This document shows, in pieces, positions 48,955 through 63,995 of a stretch of DNA of 64,000 nt. The notes beneath the pieces are model-generated. The model did not search any database, was not told the origin of the DNA, and saw only the letters and a list, made by a program, of their open reading frames with translations. The stretch is from Paractinoplanes polyasparticus (lineage in GTDB: Bacteria > Actinomycetota > Actinomycetes > Mycobacteriales > Micromonosporaceae): assembly GCF_019710575.1 (NCBI RefSeq), contig NZ_JAHWFK010000001.1, positions 62,001 to 126,000 of the forward strand, in the 5' to 3' direction. How positions within the stretch are numbered: position 1 is the stretch's first letter; each line of letters opens with the position of its first letter. Both the position numbers and the translations under genes were made by a program.

Positions 48955-50980
48955 CCGTGCTTCCGGACTTCGTGACGTAGTAGGTGACCTTGGCGCCGCT
49001 CCGGAAATGCAGGGTGAGCGTCACCCTTGCGCCGTCGTTGACCTCGGCGAAGAACTCCGGGGTCAGCGCGAGCGTGTTCGCCGTGTAGTCGGGCAGGAAC
49101 GTGTACGCGAACTCCTTGAACGACGTCCAGTTCTGCGGCCCGGCGTTGCTGCCGTCGGCGTACTTCGCTTCCATGGTGGCGATCCGGTCGCCGCGGAACG
49201 TCACCGGGACCGTGAAGGCGGCGGTGGTTCCGCTGCGGGCGGCGACGGTCGGGGTGTCGTACGAGATGAGGTCGATCCGCCACGGCACGCCGGCCGAGAA
49301 GACCGCTGTGACGCGGGCGTTGACGCCGTACGCGCGATCGCCGGCCAGCCTGGTCAGCAGCGCGGCGCTCAAGGTGAGCTCGTTGCCCGAAACGGTGTAG
49401 TCGGTGCCCCGTACGAGATCGGCATTGTTGAAGCGCAACGCGGTGAACGTCGTGCCGTTCGGGTTGAGCGTGACCGTCCTGGCGGTGATGGCCGTCGACT
49501 TGGACAGGAAGACCTGATCGGTGCCGGCCGTTCCTGAGCGAGTCGTCCAGGCCGACTTCAGGTGCGCGTAGAGCTCGGCGTCGCGCCAGGCCAGCGCCGC
49601 GCGGTCGAAGTGCTGGCCGTTGTCCCAGAGCATCGTGGTGATCTTCTTCTGCTTCGCGTACCAGCCGAGGTACTCGAAGAACTTGAGCTTCTCGCCCTGT
49701 TCGACCGCGTCGAGCGACCGGTCGAAGCCGAGCAGGCCCCATTCACCCAGGATGACCGGGATGCCCTTGGCGGTGAACGTGGCGGCCGAGCGGTCGAGGT
49801 AGCCGACGAGGTCGGCCTGGGTGGTGGCGTCGAACGTCGTGGTGCCGGCGATGTTCACGCTGAACGGCCAGTAGCCGTAGTAGTGCACGGTCGCGGCGAT
49901 GTTCCGGTCGTTGAGCGAGGCGATCGTCGTGGCCAGGGCGTCCAGGTGCACCTGGTCGGCCGAGGTGTGCAGGGTGGGCAGCACGAGCAACCGGGTCGCG
50001 TTGCCGCCGCCGGAGCCGCGCACGATGCGGTGGAAGGACGTGTTGAGCGCGTTGAGGTGGGTCGCGCTCTGCCCCTCGTCGCTGAACTGGGGCTCGTTGA
50101 CGCTCTCGAAGACGAGCCGGTCGGGGCCGTCACGGAAGGCGGCGGCGATCTGGGTCCACGTGGCGTCGTAGCGGGCCTGGGCGTCGGGCATGCTGTTGAG
50201 CCACTGCCACGAGTCGTGGTGGACGTTGATCATCACGTAGAAGCCGTCGGCCAGCGCCCAGTCGACGACCTCCTTGACCCGGGCCAGGTACGCGGCCTCG
50301 ATGGTGTAGCCCGGCGAGCCGCCCTGGTGCCGGCCCCAGGTGACCGGGATCCGGATGCTCTTGAAGCCCTGCGCCTTGACGCCGTCGAGCAGCGCCTCGG
50401 TGATGCGCGGGTTGCCCCACGAGGTCTCGTCGGCGCCGGTGGCGTCCAGCGAGTTGCCCAGGTTCCAGCCCGGCTGCATGGCCGCGACCGTCGCTTCCGC
50501 GTCTCCGGCCGGCGGTGGTGTGGCCGGGCCGGCGGTCGGGGGCGTCGTCGGCGGTGCGGTCGCCCCGGTGCAGACCACACCGTTGAGCGCGAACGTCGTC
50601 GGCACCGGGTTGCTGCCGGTGAAGGTGCCGTTGAAGCCGAAGCTCGTGGTCGCGCCGGTGGCGATCGAGCCGTTGTAGCTGGCGTTGGTGGCCGTGACAT
50701 CCGCGCCGCTGGTCGTGACAGTGGCGTTCCAGGCCTGGGTGACGCTCTGGGCAGCGGGGAACGCCCACGTCAGGCGCCAGCTCGGGATCGCGTCGCCGAG
50801 GTTGGTGACGGCGACGGTGGCCGTGAAGCCGCCGCTCCACTGCGAGCCGACCGTGTAGACGACTTTGCAACCGGCCGCGGCGGCGCCGGCGGCCGTCGCG
50901 GTCCACAGTCCGAGGAGGGTCAGCAGGGCGGCGACGCCGGCCAGGGCCGCTCGCCGCCGGGTGCCACGGGTGGGAGACAT
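48935..50980 (-). CDS. Secreted CBM2-GH5 cellulase (endoglucanase)
   Basis: A 681-residue exported cellulase. Signal to about 36 (AGAAAA). CBM2 about 37-139 (CKVVYTVGSQWSGGFTATVAVTNLGD). Pro/Thr linker about 140-160. GH5 catalytic domain about 163-480: PGWNLGNSLDA, NVHHDSWQW, acid/base Glu296 in FESVNEP and nucleophile Glu413 in VILGEWG. After it come two beta-rich domains, the first like CBM_X2 (DQVFLSKSTAITARTVTLNPNGTTF). It hydrolyses internal beta-1,4-glucan bonds. A CebR-type operator lies about 88 bases upstream. Confidence 0.95.
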   Translation of the reverse strand: MSPTRGTRRRAALAGVAALLTLLGLWTATAAGAAAAGCKVVYTVGSQWSGGFTATVAVTNLGDAIPSWRLTWAFPAAQSVTQAWNATVTTSGADVTATNASYNGSIATGATTSFGFNGTFTGSNPVPTTFALNGVVCTGATAPPTTPPTAGPATPPPAGDAEATVAAMQPGWNLGNSLDATGADETSWGNPRITEALLDGVKAQGFKSIRIPVTWGRHQGGSPGYTIEAAYLARVKEVVDWALADGFYVMINVHHDSWQWLNSMPDAQARYDATWTQIAAAFRDGPDRLVFESVNEPQFSDEGQSATHLNALNTSFHRIVRGSGGGNATRLLVLPTLHTSADQVHLDALATTIASLNDRNIAATVHYYGYWPFSVNIAGTTTFDATTQADLVGYLDRSAATFTAKGIPVILGEWGLLGFDRSLDAVEQGEKLKFFEYLGWYAKQKKITTMLWDNGQHFDRAALAWRDAELYAHLKSAWTTRSGTAGTDQVFLSKSTAITARTVTLNPNGTTFTALRFNNADLVRGTDYTVSGNELTLSAALLTRLAGDRAYGVNARVTAVFSAGVPWRIDLISYDTPTVAARSGTTAAFTVPVTFRGDRIATMEAKYADGSNAGPQNWTSFKEFAYTFLPDYTANTLALTPEFFAEVNDGARVTLTLHFRSGAKVTYYVTKSGSTVTGATA

Positions 50981-51067
50981 CTATCCGCCTTGGGAAACAC
51001 GTGCGTAACAGGGACGCGCACGTTATCCGGCCCAATTCATAGACGTCAATCAACGTTTCGTTAAATC

Positions 51068-51081
51068 TGGGAGCGCTCCCA
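51068..51081. promoter_or_regulatory. CebR/CelR-type operator TGGGAGCGCTCCCA
   Basis: A perfect 14-bp palindrome identical to the operator bound by the LacI-family cellobiose repressors CebR (Streptomyces) and CelR (Thermobifida). It lies upstream of the cellulase gene on its promoter side. I saw no second exact copy in the window and no cebR gene. Confidence 0.93.
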
Positions 51082-51166
51082 ATCTGTGTTGCGCCTCTTG
51101 TGGACGGCCGGCGGGACTCGTACGATGGGCCAGTTTGTTATCGTTCACAGCCGACGCGCGCGCCGG

Positions 51167-51595
51167 TCAGTCGAGCAACCAGCCCGACACCGAGGTAGCG
51201 GCCGGGGTCAGGGTCACCACAAGCAGCAGCACCATCGTGACCGCCGACGCGATCAGCGCCGCGGTCAACCGGCGATGCCCCTTGGCGTAGCCGCTGAGCA
51301 GCACGATCAACGAGACGAAGAAGGCCAGGACGGCCACCATGAACCCGCTCGGCACCACCACCATCACCAGGGCGGCCCAGGGCCAGCCGCCGATGATGTC
51401 GAGGTCGGCCGTCTGAACGTCGCCCTGCGCCGGCACGTACCACTGACCGGTGAGCTCGGCCGCGCGAGCCAGAGCGAGCCAGGCGCAGACGGCGTACACC
51501 ACGACGAAGCCGAACTCCGCCGCCACCAGCACCCACCCACCGGCGCGACGGCGCCCGGCGGTCGGCACGTGGAGGCGGGTCGTCACCGTGGTCAT
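51167..51595 (-). CDS. Small three- or four-helix membrane protein
   Basis: A 142-residue protein with hydrophobic segments at about 20-45, 75-102 and 113-135. It has no known motif. Its ATG at 51595 has no clear ribosome binding site. It stands alone on the minus strand after the cellulase promoter region. No function can be inferred. Confidence 0.65.
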   Translation of the reverse strand: MTTVTTRLHVPTAGRRRAGGWVLVAAEFGFVVVYAVCAWLALARAAELTGQWYVPAQGDVQTADLDIIGGWPWAALVMVVVPSGFMVAVLAFFVSLIVLLSGYAKGHRRLTAALIASAVTMVLLLVVTLTPAATSVSGWLLD

Positions 51596-51637
51596 CCGCG
51601 GATCGTAACCGACCCGGTCGACAAACCGGCCGGCGTC

Positions 51638-51813
51638 GGTTCACGCCGGCGTCGGCGCCGGCTTCTGGGCCGGGGCGGCGCCGGTTCACGCCTCGCCCGG
51701 CGCCGGCTACGGGCCAGGGCGGCGTGGGTCACGCCTCGCCGGCGCCGGCTACGGAGCCAGGACGGCGTGGGTTCACGCCTCGCCGGCGCCGGCTACGGGG
51801 CCAGGGCGGCGTC
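51638..51813. repeat. Four-copy 43-45-bp tandem repeat over a minus-strand stop codon
   Basis: Units 51638-51682, 51683-51726, 51727-51769 and 51770-51813 each begin GGTTCACGCC or GGTCACGCC and end GGCGGCGCC or GGCGGCGTG-like. The unit nearest the gene contains its stop (CTA at 51793-51795, TAG on the minus strand), and the next two units keep the same GGCTACGG. The farthest unit has lost it. The array fills most of the spacer between two minus-strand genes; the rest (51596-51637) shows nothing recognisable. Confidence 0.93.
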
Positions 51814-52212
51814 GGCGCGGGCGAGGACGGCGTTGAGGACCCGGGCCGCCGCTTCCCGGTCGCCCTCGGGAAGGTTGCCCCACAGGCTGTCAGCGATGGT
51901 GGCCGTCTCGGCGCGCACGTTGTTCCAGAGGATGCGGCCGAGAGCGGTGGGCTCGAGCACGCCGCCGGGCGCCGGCTGCACCAGGCCGGCGGTGGCCAGT
52001 TCGGCCAGGCGCCGGCGAGCCGTGGGCTCGTCGACGCGCAGAGCGTGGGCGACACGGGCGGCGGGGTCGGCGCCCTCGGCCGTCATGGTCAGGGTGAGAG
52101 CGACCCACTGCGGCTCGGTCAGGCCGGTGCCGGACAGCGAGCGTTCCAGCAGCGCGTTGAGGGCCTTCTCGGTGCGGCCGACGAGCTGAGCGCCGAACGG
52201 GATGGTCGTCAT
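51793..52212 (-). CDS. MarR-like winged-helix protein
   Basis: A 139-residue protein resembling MarR regulators: LGNLLERSLSGTGLTEPQWVALTL-type helices, then VAHALRVDEPTARRRLAELATAGLVQPA as the recognition region, with a short wing. It is divergent from a second MarR gene across 79 bases containing two operators. The stop codon lies in the first unit of a tandem repeat. It may be a target of its neighbour or a partner regulator. Confidence 0.8.
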   Translation of the reverse strand: MTTIPFGAQLVGRTEKALNALLERSLSGTGLTEPQWVALTLTMTAEGADPAARVAHALRVDEPTARRRLAELATAGLVQPAPGGVLEPTALGRILWNNVRAETATIADSLWGNLPEGDREAAARVLNAVLARADAALAP

Positions 52213-52226
52213 GATGGGCTCCGATT

Positions 52227-52272
52227 CGTTAGTCCGACCAACGCCGACGGTAGGTCGTTAGTGTGACTAACG
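52227..52272. promoter_or_regulatory. Paired operators between two MarR-type genes
   Basis: CGTTAGTCCGACCAACG (52227-52243) and CGTTAGTGTGACTAACG (52256-52272) are 17-bp inverted repeats (CGTTAGT-N3-ACTAACG); the second is perfect in its arms and the first has one mismatch. Spacing is 29 bp. They probably bind one or both flanking regulators. Confidence 0.88.
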
Positions 52273-52291
52273 CAAGTGCTACGGTGGCCCG

Positions 52292-52750
52292 GTGAACGAG
52301 GGCGCCCAGCGGCTGCGGACTCTGCGTACGCGCCTGCTCTCGCTGGCCGCCATGCACTCCGACCGGCGGGTCAACGACGAGCTGGCCCGCGCCGGCGCCC
52401 GCAAGTGGCACTACGCCGTGCTGGCCACCCTCGACGAGTTCGGCCCGGCCAGCCAGGCCCGGCTGAGCGACCGCACCCGCATCTACCGCAGCGACCTGGT
52501 CGCCGTCCTCAACGAGCTGGCCGAGCGCGAACAGGTCGAACGGGCGCCGGACCCGGCCGACAAGCGCTGCAACCTCGTCCGGATCACCGGCGCCGGGCGC
52601 CGTACGCTGCGCAAGCTCGACCGGGTGCTGGCCGCCGTCGAGGACGAGGTGCTGGCCCCGCTCACCGCGGCCCAGCGCGCCCAGCTGACCGATCTGCTGA
52701 CCATCCTGGTCGACCACCACAGCGACCGGGACGGCCACGACGCCGGCTGA
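52292..52750 (+). CDS. MarR-family transcriptional regulator
   Basis: A 152-residue MarR protein starting at GTG. The DNA-binding core is HYAVLATLDEFGPASQARLSDRTRIYRSDLVAVLNELAEREQVERAPDP and the wing DKRCNLVRITGAG. Divergent from a second MarR-like gene with paired operators between them. The SIS gene follows after 12 bases on the same strand and may have been in its operon. Confidence 0.88.
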   Translation: MNEGAQRLRTLRTRLLSLAAMHSDRRVNDELARAGARKWHYAVLATLDEFGPASQARLSDRTRIYRSDLVAVLNELAEREQVERAPDPADKRCNLVRITGAGRRTLRKLDRVLAAVEDEVLAPLTAAQRAQLTDLLTILVDHHSDRDGHDAG

Positions 52751-52762
52751 GAGGATGCACCC

Positions 52763-53681
52763 ATGACCGCACAGCTGGAACGGATGATCGCGGCGCAGCC
52801 GGCGGCGGTCCGCAGCCTCGCCGACCCGGCCCTGACCGCGCCGGCCGCCGACCGGCTGGCCGGGGCGCGGCGCATCTGGCTGATCGGCACCGGCACGAGC
52901 CTGCACGCGGCCGAACTGGGCGCCGCCGAGCTGGGCGCGGCCGGTCACGACGCCCGCTGGATCGCTGCCAACGCCTTCACGGGCAGCCTGATCCGCGACG
53001 GCGACGCGGCTGTCGTCATCACCCACACCGGCAAGACCGCGTACGCCGGGCGCAGCCGCCGGATCGTCCTCGACGCGGGCCTTCCGCTGGTGTCGGTGAC
53101 CGGGCCCCAGGTCGACTGGCCCGAGGCGGTGCGCACGCCGGTGGCCGAGACGTCCGAGACGTACACGGTCAGCTACACCGCGGCTCTGACCGTCCTCGCC
53201 CAGATCGCCCACCACCTCGGCGCCCCCGGCGGCGGCCCGAAGGCCGTCGAAGCTATCGCCGGCCAGCTCGACGAGGCACCGGGCGAGGTGCCCGTGCCGG
53301 CCCGCGCGATGGCGATCGTCGGCCCCGGCCCGTGGTCGGTCACTGCCCGCGAAGGCGCCCTGAAGATCCGCGAGGGCGCCCGCATCCTGTGCGAGGGCTT
53401 CGATCCGGACCGGCTGCTACACGGCGGCCGACACCCTGCTCGTGCTGCAACCCACGGCCGACGCCGACGAGCTGACCACCGCCCTGCGCCACGCCGCCGC
53501 GCTGGAACGGATGCAGGTCGCCACGTTCAGCACCGAGGCCGGCAGCGGCTCGGCCCTGCTCGACCAGATCCCGATGACGGTGCGGCTGCAACGCCTGGCC
53601 CTGCGTTTCGCCCGCCAGCGCGGCCAGAACGCCGACCTGGCCATCACGGGCGCCTGGGCCGGCCCCGACCTGTGGCCCTAG
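52763..53681 (+). pseudogene. Frameshifted SIS-domain sugar isomerase-like gene
   Basis: The frame from 52763 encodes a SIS domain (IWLIGTGTSLHAAELGAAELG; VVITHTGKTAY; AREGALKIREGARILCEGFDPDRLL) like the isomerase half of GlmS-type proteins. Near 53420 it is lost. A second frame picks up as YTAADTLLVLQPTADADE...QIPMTVRLQRLALRFARQRGQNADLAITGAWA to 53681, which is the expected C-terminus. The junction reads CTACACGGCGGCC, consistent with a deletion between two TACACGGC-like repeats. As it stands no full protein is made; a sequencing error is the alternative. Confidence 0.8.
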
Positions 53682-53722
53682 GGTCTGTTTCGCAGCGGGG
53701 GTGGGAGCGAGGCGGACCTGGT

Positions 53723-60469
<6,747 letters not shown>

Positions 60470-60552
60470 TCAATTCACCACCGACCGGGCGCCGTGGCGG
60501 GCCGTGCCTTCCCGCCGACGACCGACTTCCGCAGCCGAGCGGGGGCTTCCGG

Positions 60553-61470
60553 TCAGGCAGCGAGCAGGTTCTCGCGCAGCGCCGCGGCCGGGCGGGTGGC
60601 GGCGACGAAGTCCTGCACGCCCTCGGCGAAGCGTTCCGGCTCCTCGACGTGGCCCAGGTGGCCGCTCCAGGCGAGCACCAGCAGGCGCGCGGTGGGGATC
60701 AGCGACTGGAGCTCGCGGCCCCAGCGCAGGCCGCCGGCGATGTCGTAGCTGCCCGCCGTGATCAGGGTGGGCACGCGCAGGCTGCGCAACGCCTGGCGGT
60801 CGTCGACCGGGTCGGCCGTGCCGTCGGCCCGGCGCGAGGAGACGTACGAGAGCCGCATCCGCGCCCGCAGCGGCGAGAGCTCCTCGCGGCGGCCCCAGTA
60901 GTGCGCGACCAGGGCCGGGAAGACGCGCCGGGCGGCCGCCGTGAGCAGGCGCTCGTCGGTGAGCGTGGGCAGCGACCGGGCGGCGTCGATGACCGCCGGC
61001 AGCGCCGGATTGGCCTGGTTGCGCCGGATGAAGCGGTCGAACTGGTGGCGGCTCTCCTCCTCCAGCTCGGCCCCGCCGACCGGGGCGCTGCCGTGCAGGA
61101 TCAGGCCGGTCAGGCGGTCGGGCCGGCGCAACGCGTAGTACTGGGCGACCCGGCCGCCGTGGCCGTGGCCCAGCAGATACACGGACTCCTGGCCGAGGTG
61201 GTCGAGCAGGCGGTCGACGGCCCGGGCGTGGAAGGCACGGTCGTAGCCGTACGGATGGGTCGGCAGCCGCGCCGACCCGCCGGTGCCCAGCGGCTCGACG
61301 TAGACCACCGTCATGCCCTGTTCGAGCGCCGGCATCCGCATGTAGTCCCAGGACAGTCCGGGTCCGCCCGGCAGCACCACACAGACCGGGCCGCCCCGGC
61401 CGCGCACGTGGTACCGCAGCGCCATCCCGCACACGTCGACGAAATGCCATCCCCGCCGCAACGTTCTCAT
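60553..61470 (-). CDS. Proline iminopeptidase-like alpha/beta hydrolase lacking the Ser nucleophile
   Basis: A 305-residue alpha/beta hydrolase of the S33 type, with the oxyanion motif LPGGPGLS, late Asp (TAGSYDIAGG) and His (SGHLGHVEEPERF). The nucleophile elbow, expected as GHSxGG, reads GHGHGG: Gly103 replaces the catalytic Ser, one base change from a Ser codon. Otherwise the protein looks intact, so it may bind rather than cleave. The ATG at 61470 follows GGGGGACAGAGAG. No membrane segment. An upstream in-frame extension has no domain content. Confidence 0.85.
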   Translation of the reverse strand: MRTLRRGWHFVDVCGMALRYHVRGRGGPVCVVLPGGPGLSWDYMRMPALEQGMTVVYVEPLGTGGSARLPTHPYGYDRAFHARAVDRLLDHLGQESVYLLGHGHGGRVAQYYALRRPDRLTGLILHGSAPVGGAELEEESRHQFDRFIRRNQANPALPAVIDAARSLPTLTDERLLTAAARRVFPALVAHYWGRREELSPLRARMRLSYVSSRRADGTADPVDDRQALRSLRVPTLITAGSYDIAGGLRWGRELQSLIPTARLLVLAWSGHLGHVEEPERFAEGVQDFVAATRPAAALRENLLAA

Positions 61471-61661
61471 CTCTCTGTCCCCCACCGGTTGTCCGTTCCC
61501 CTGGGACCACCCTGGCAAGGACGCCGAGTTCAGGGACCCGTGCTGGACCCGGGTCCGGGCACGGGCCGTACCCCCGGGAGAGAGCGGGCGAGCTATTGTT
61601 CCGGCTTGAACGAAGGGCGGATCCATCTGTTCCGCCCGCTGGAAGGCCCGTGAAGGTTCCC

Positions 61662-62264
61662 ATGCAGCACCACAATTCGACCGAATCATCCGCGCGTGCC
61701 TTCCGGGCCGCCGTCGAGATGCTGGCCACGTCGCGCGGCGGGCGTCCCCGCGGCCGCCGCCCCGCCGCCACCCGGCTCGGCGTGACCGGCGGCGACGAGC
61801 AGCATTTCATGGTGGCCGAGCTCGAGGGCCGCACCTCGACCGGCTCCGTCCCGCACGATCTGGCTCTGGTGCGCCGGCTGGCCAGCGACGAGGCCGGCAC
61901 GTTCGCCCGGGTCGTCGGCCTGGCCTTCGCGGTTCCGGACGAGGTCGTGGCCCGCGTCTACACGGCCGAGGCGATGGCCAATCCGCAGATCGGCGCGTAC
62001 GTGGCCGAGACGACCACCGGCCTGGTCGTCGCGGCCGGCGCCGGGCTGCTGACTCAGGGTCATCTGGGCATCGCCAACGTCGGCACCCTGCCCGGGCACC
62101 GCGGGCAGGGCTACGGCCGGGTGCTCGCCGAGGCGATCCTGCGCCGCGGGCGGGCCGCCGGGGCGCACACCGCCTACCTGCAAACGAGCGACGACACCGT
62201 GCCCTTCTTCGAACGGCTCGGCTTCACGCCACGCGCGGGCTGGACGATGCTCACGGCCGCCTGA
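61662..62264 (+). CDS. GNAT-family N-acetyltransferase
   Basis: A 200-residue protein. The C-terminal half (about 65-200) is a GNAT fold with the acetyl-CoA loop LPGHRGQGYGRVLAEAIL and a final ERLGFTPR strand. The first 50 residues are Arg/Ser-rich and disordered. ATG at 61662 is used; GTG at 61650 is equally possible. It is divergent from the iminopeptidase-like gene. The substrate is unknown. Confidence 0.82.
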   Translation: MQHHNSTESSARAFRAAVEMLATSRGGRPRGRRPAATRLGVTGGDEQHFMVAELEGRTSTGSVPHDLALVRRLASDEAGTFARVVGLAFAVPDEVVARVYTAEAMANPQIGAYVAETTTGLVVAAGAGLLTQGHLGIANVGTLPGHRGQGYGRVLAEAILRRGRAAGAHTAYLQTSDDTVPFFERLGFTPRAGWTMLTAA

Positions 62265-62284
62265 CGTTCGTCGCGGCCGGACGG

Positions 62285-63442
62285 TCAGGCCAGCGGCAGG
62301 GTCGTGGCGATCGGCCAGGCGACCAGCAGCGAGCCGGTCAGCGCGACCACCCAGGCCGGCGCCGCGCGCGCCCGCAGCACCGCCGACAGGCCCGCCTGGA
62401 TCACCATCAGCACGCCCAGCAGCGGCACGACCAGCAAGATGAAACCGGGGGCGACGCCGGCCACCGCGGCCGTGGTCAGGAGGACCACGGCGAGGACAGC
62501 GCCGATCAGGTCGTTGCGCAGGGAGCCGCCGGCATGGCCGAGCACCGCGAACCCGGCCCAGAGGGCCGGCAGCGCCCACCAATGGACCCCGACAGGAACC
62601 GCATGCGTGAAGCCGAGATGCAGCGGCACGGCGATCGCCGCCCCGGCGTACGCGACGGTCAGCGGCCCCACCCCCAGCCGGGCCACGGCGGGGAAGCCCA
62701 GCAGCAGACCGAGCAGCAGCAGGCCGGACGCGACGAGCCGGCGCACCGGGGACGGCAGCGGCTCGTCGCCGGGGCCGAGCCAGTGCGCGGTGAGGCGGTG
62801 CGTCTTCGGCGCGTACAGGACGGAGATGTGTTCGACGCCGGGCACGACGACTGCTCGGCGGTCGGGCCGGGCGCCCGCGACCGCTTCCTCAGCGGCTGCC
62901 CGGAAGGCCGGAAACTCCAGTCCGCCGGTCAGCAGGAGCAGGCGGGCCGGCCGGTCCTTCGGGATGGGCGCCGCGCCGGGCAGCGAGATCGCCACGGTGG
63001 CCGCGATCTGCGGGTGCCCGGCCGCGTACGCCGTCACCGCGCCCGCGCCCATCGAGTGCCCGACCAGCGCGATCCGGCTGCCGTCGACGCCCGGCAGCCC
63101 GCGCAGGTGGGTCACCGCCACGTCGAGGTCGTACTGCAGGTCGGTGGGCGACCGCGTGTTCGCCCCGTGCCCGTCGAGGTCGGGCAGCACGACCGTCCAG
63201 CCCCGGGCGGCCAGCGTGTCGCCGAACTGGGCCATCAGCCGGGCCGACCCCGCGTAGCCGTGCGCCACCACCACGCCCGGTCCCGGCGGCGATCCGGCCG
63301 GGCGCACCACGTCGAGCGGGACGCCACCGGCCACCACGTGCTCTCGTTCCAGGTCGCCTTCGGCACGGACCAGCAGCAGACCGCCCGTCACAGCCAGGAC
63401 GAGCGCGAGAACGGGCAGCCACCACCGCCGGATCCGATCCAC
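62285..63442 (-). CDS. Membrane-anchored alpha/beta hydrolase
   Basis: A 385-residue protein. One N-terminal helix (about 8-27), then an alpha/beta hydrolase domain (about 35-235) with AHGYAGS (oxyanion), nucleophile Ser in VGHSMGAG and the late VEHISVLY with the catalytic His. About six hydrophobic helices follow to the C-terminus. The domain probably acts at the outer membrane face, on lipid or peptide esters. GTG start. It converges on the GNAT gene at 61662. Confidence 0.85.
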   Translation of the reverse strand: MDRIRRWWLPVLALVLAVTGGLLLVRAEGDLEREHVVAGGVPLDVVRPAGSPPGPGVVVAHGYAGSARLMAQFGDTLAARGWTVVLPDLDGHGANTRSPTDLQYDLDVAVTHLRGLPGVDGSRIALVGHSMGAGAVTAYAAGHPQIAATVAISLPGAAPIPKDRPARLLLLTGGLEFPAFRAAAEEAVAGARPDRRAVVVPGVEHISVLYAPKTHRLTAHWLGPGDEPLPSPVRRLVASGLLLLGLLLGFPAVARLGVGPLTVAYAGAAIAVPLHLGFTHAVPVGVHWWALPALWAGFAVLGHAGGSLRNDLIGAVLAVVLLTTAAVAGVAPGFILLVVPLLGVLMVIQAGLSAVLRARAAPAWVVALTGSLLVAWPIATTLPLA

Positions 63443-63479
63443 ACCGGACGGTACCGCCCGCCGATCCCTGCGCGCCCGC

Positions 63480-63995
63480 TCATCCCACCGTGATCCAGTA
63501 CCGCCGGACCGGGCCGTTGCCGGTCTCGATGATGTTCTCGAGGACGCCGCCGCAGTGCTCGATCGTCCGGGCCGACGCCACGTTGCCGGCCAGGCACGGG
63601 ATGAGCACCCGGTCCAGGCCCAGGGCGGCGCGGGCTTCGACGAGCATCAGGGCCAGGGCCCAGCTCGCGAGCCCGCGCCGACGCGCCGACGGCCGCACCC
63701 CGTACCCGATGTGCCCGAGGTCGGATTCCCAGTGCCGCAGCGCGATGCCGCCGAGCACCCGGCCGTCCTCGACGATCCAGCGTGGGGAGCCGTGCCGCTC
63801 GGGCGGGCAGGGCGTGCCGGCGGGATGGGTGTGCCGCACCCGGTCGCCCACCCACGCGGCGAATCCGTCGGCGGAGTCCACGTCGTCGTCGGGACCCAGC
63901 CCGAAACCGTCCTCGTGCAGGCCCGGCCCCCACTCGCGGTGGCAGTCGAGGAAGGCGTCGTGCAGGCGGGTGGTCGGCAGGATCAGTTCAGGCAT
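63480..63995 (-). CDS. GNAT-family N-acetyltransferase
   Basis: A 171-residue GNAT protein with RWIVEDGRVLGGIALRHW, the acetyl-CoA loop GYGVRPSARRRGLASWALALML and VLIPCLAGNVASARTIEHCGGVLE, typical of RimJ/RimL-like or general GNATs. The start codon lies 5 bases from the window edge, and an upstream start outside the window cannot be excluded. It precedes the hydrolase gene by 37 bases on the same strand. Confidence 0.88.
   Translation of the reverse strand: MPELILPTTRLHDAFLDCHREWGPGLHEDGFGLGPDDDVDSADGFAAWVGDRVRHTHPAGTPCPPERHGSPRWIVEDGRVLGGIALRHWESDLGHIGYGVRPSARRRGLASWALALMLVEARAALGLDRVLIPCLAGNVASARTIEHCGGVLENIIETGNGPVRRYWITVG

Noticed and set aside
60496..60516. GGCGGG/CCCGCC hairpin downstream of the iminopeptidase-like gene.
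   Set aside because: A six-pair stem with a nine-base loop is too weak to call as a terminator in this base composition.
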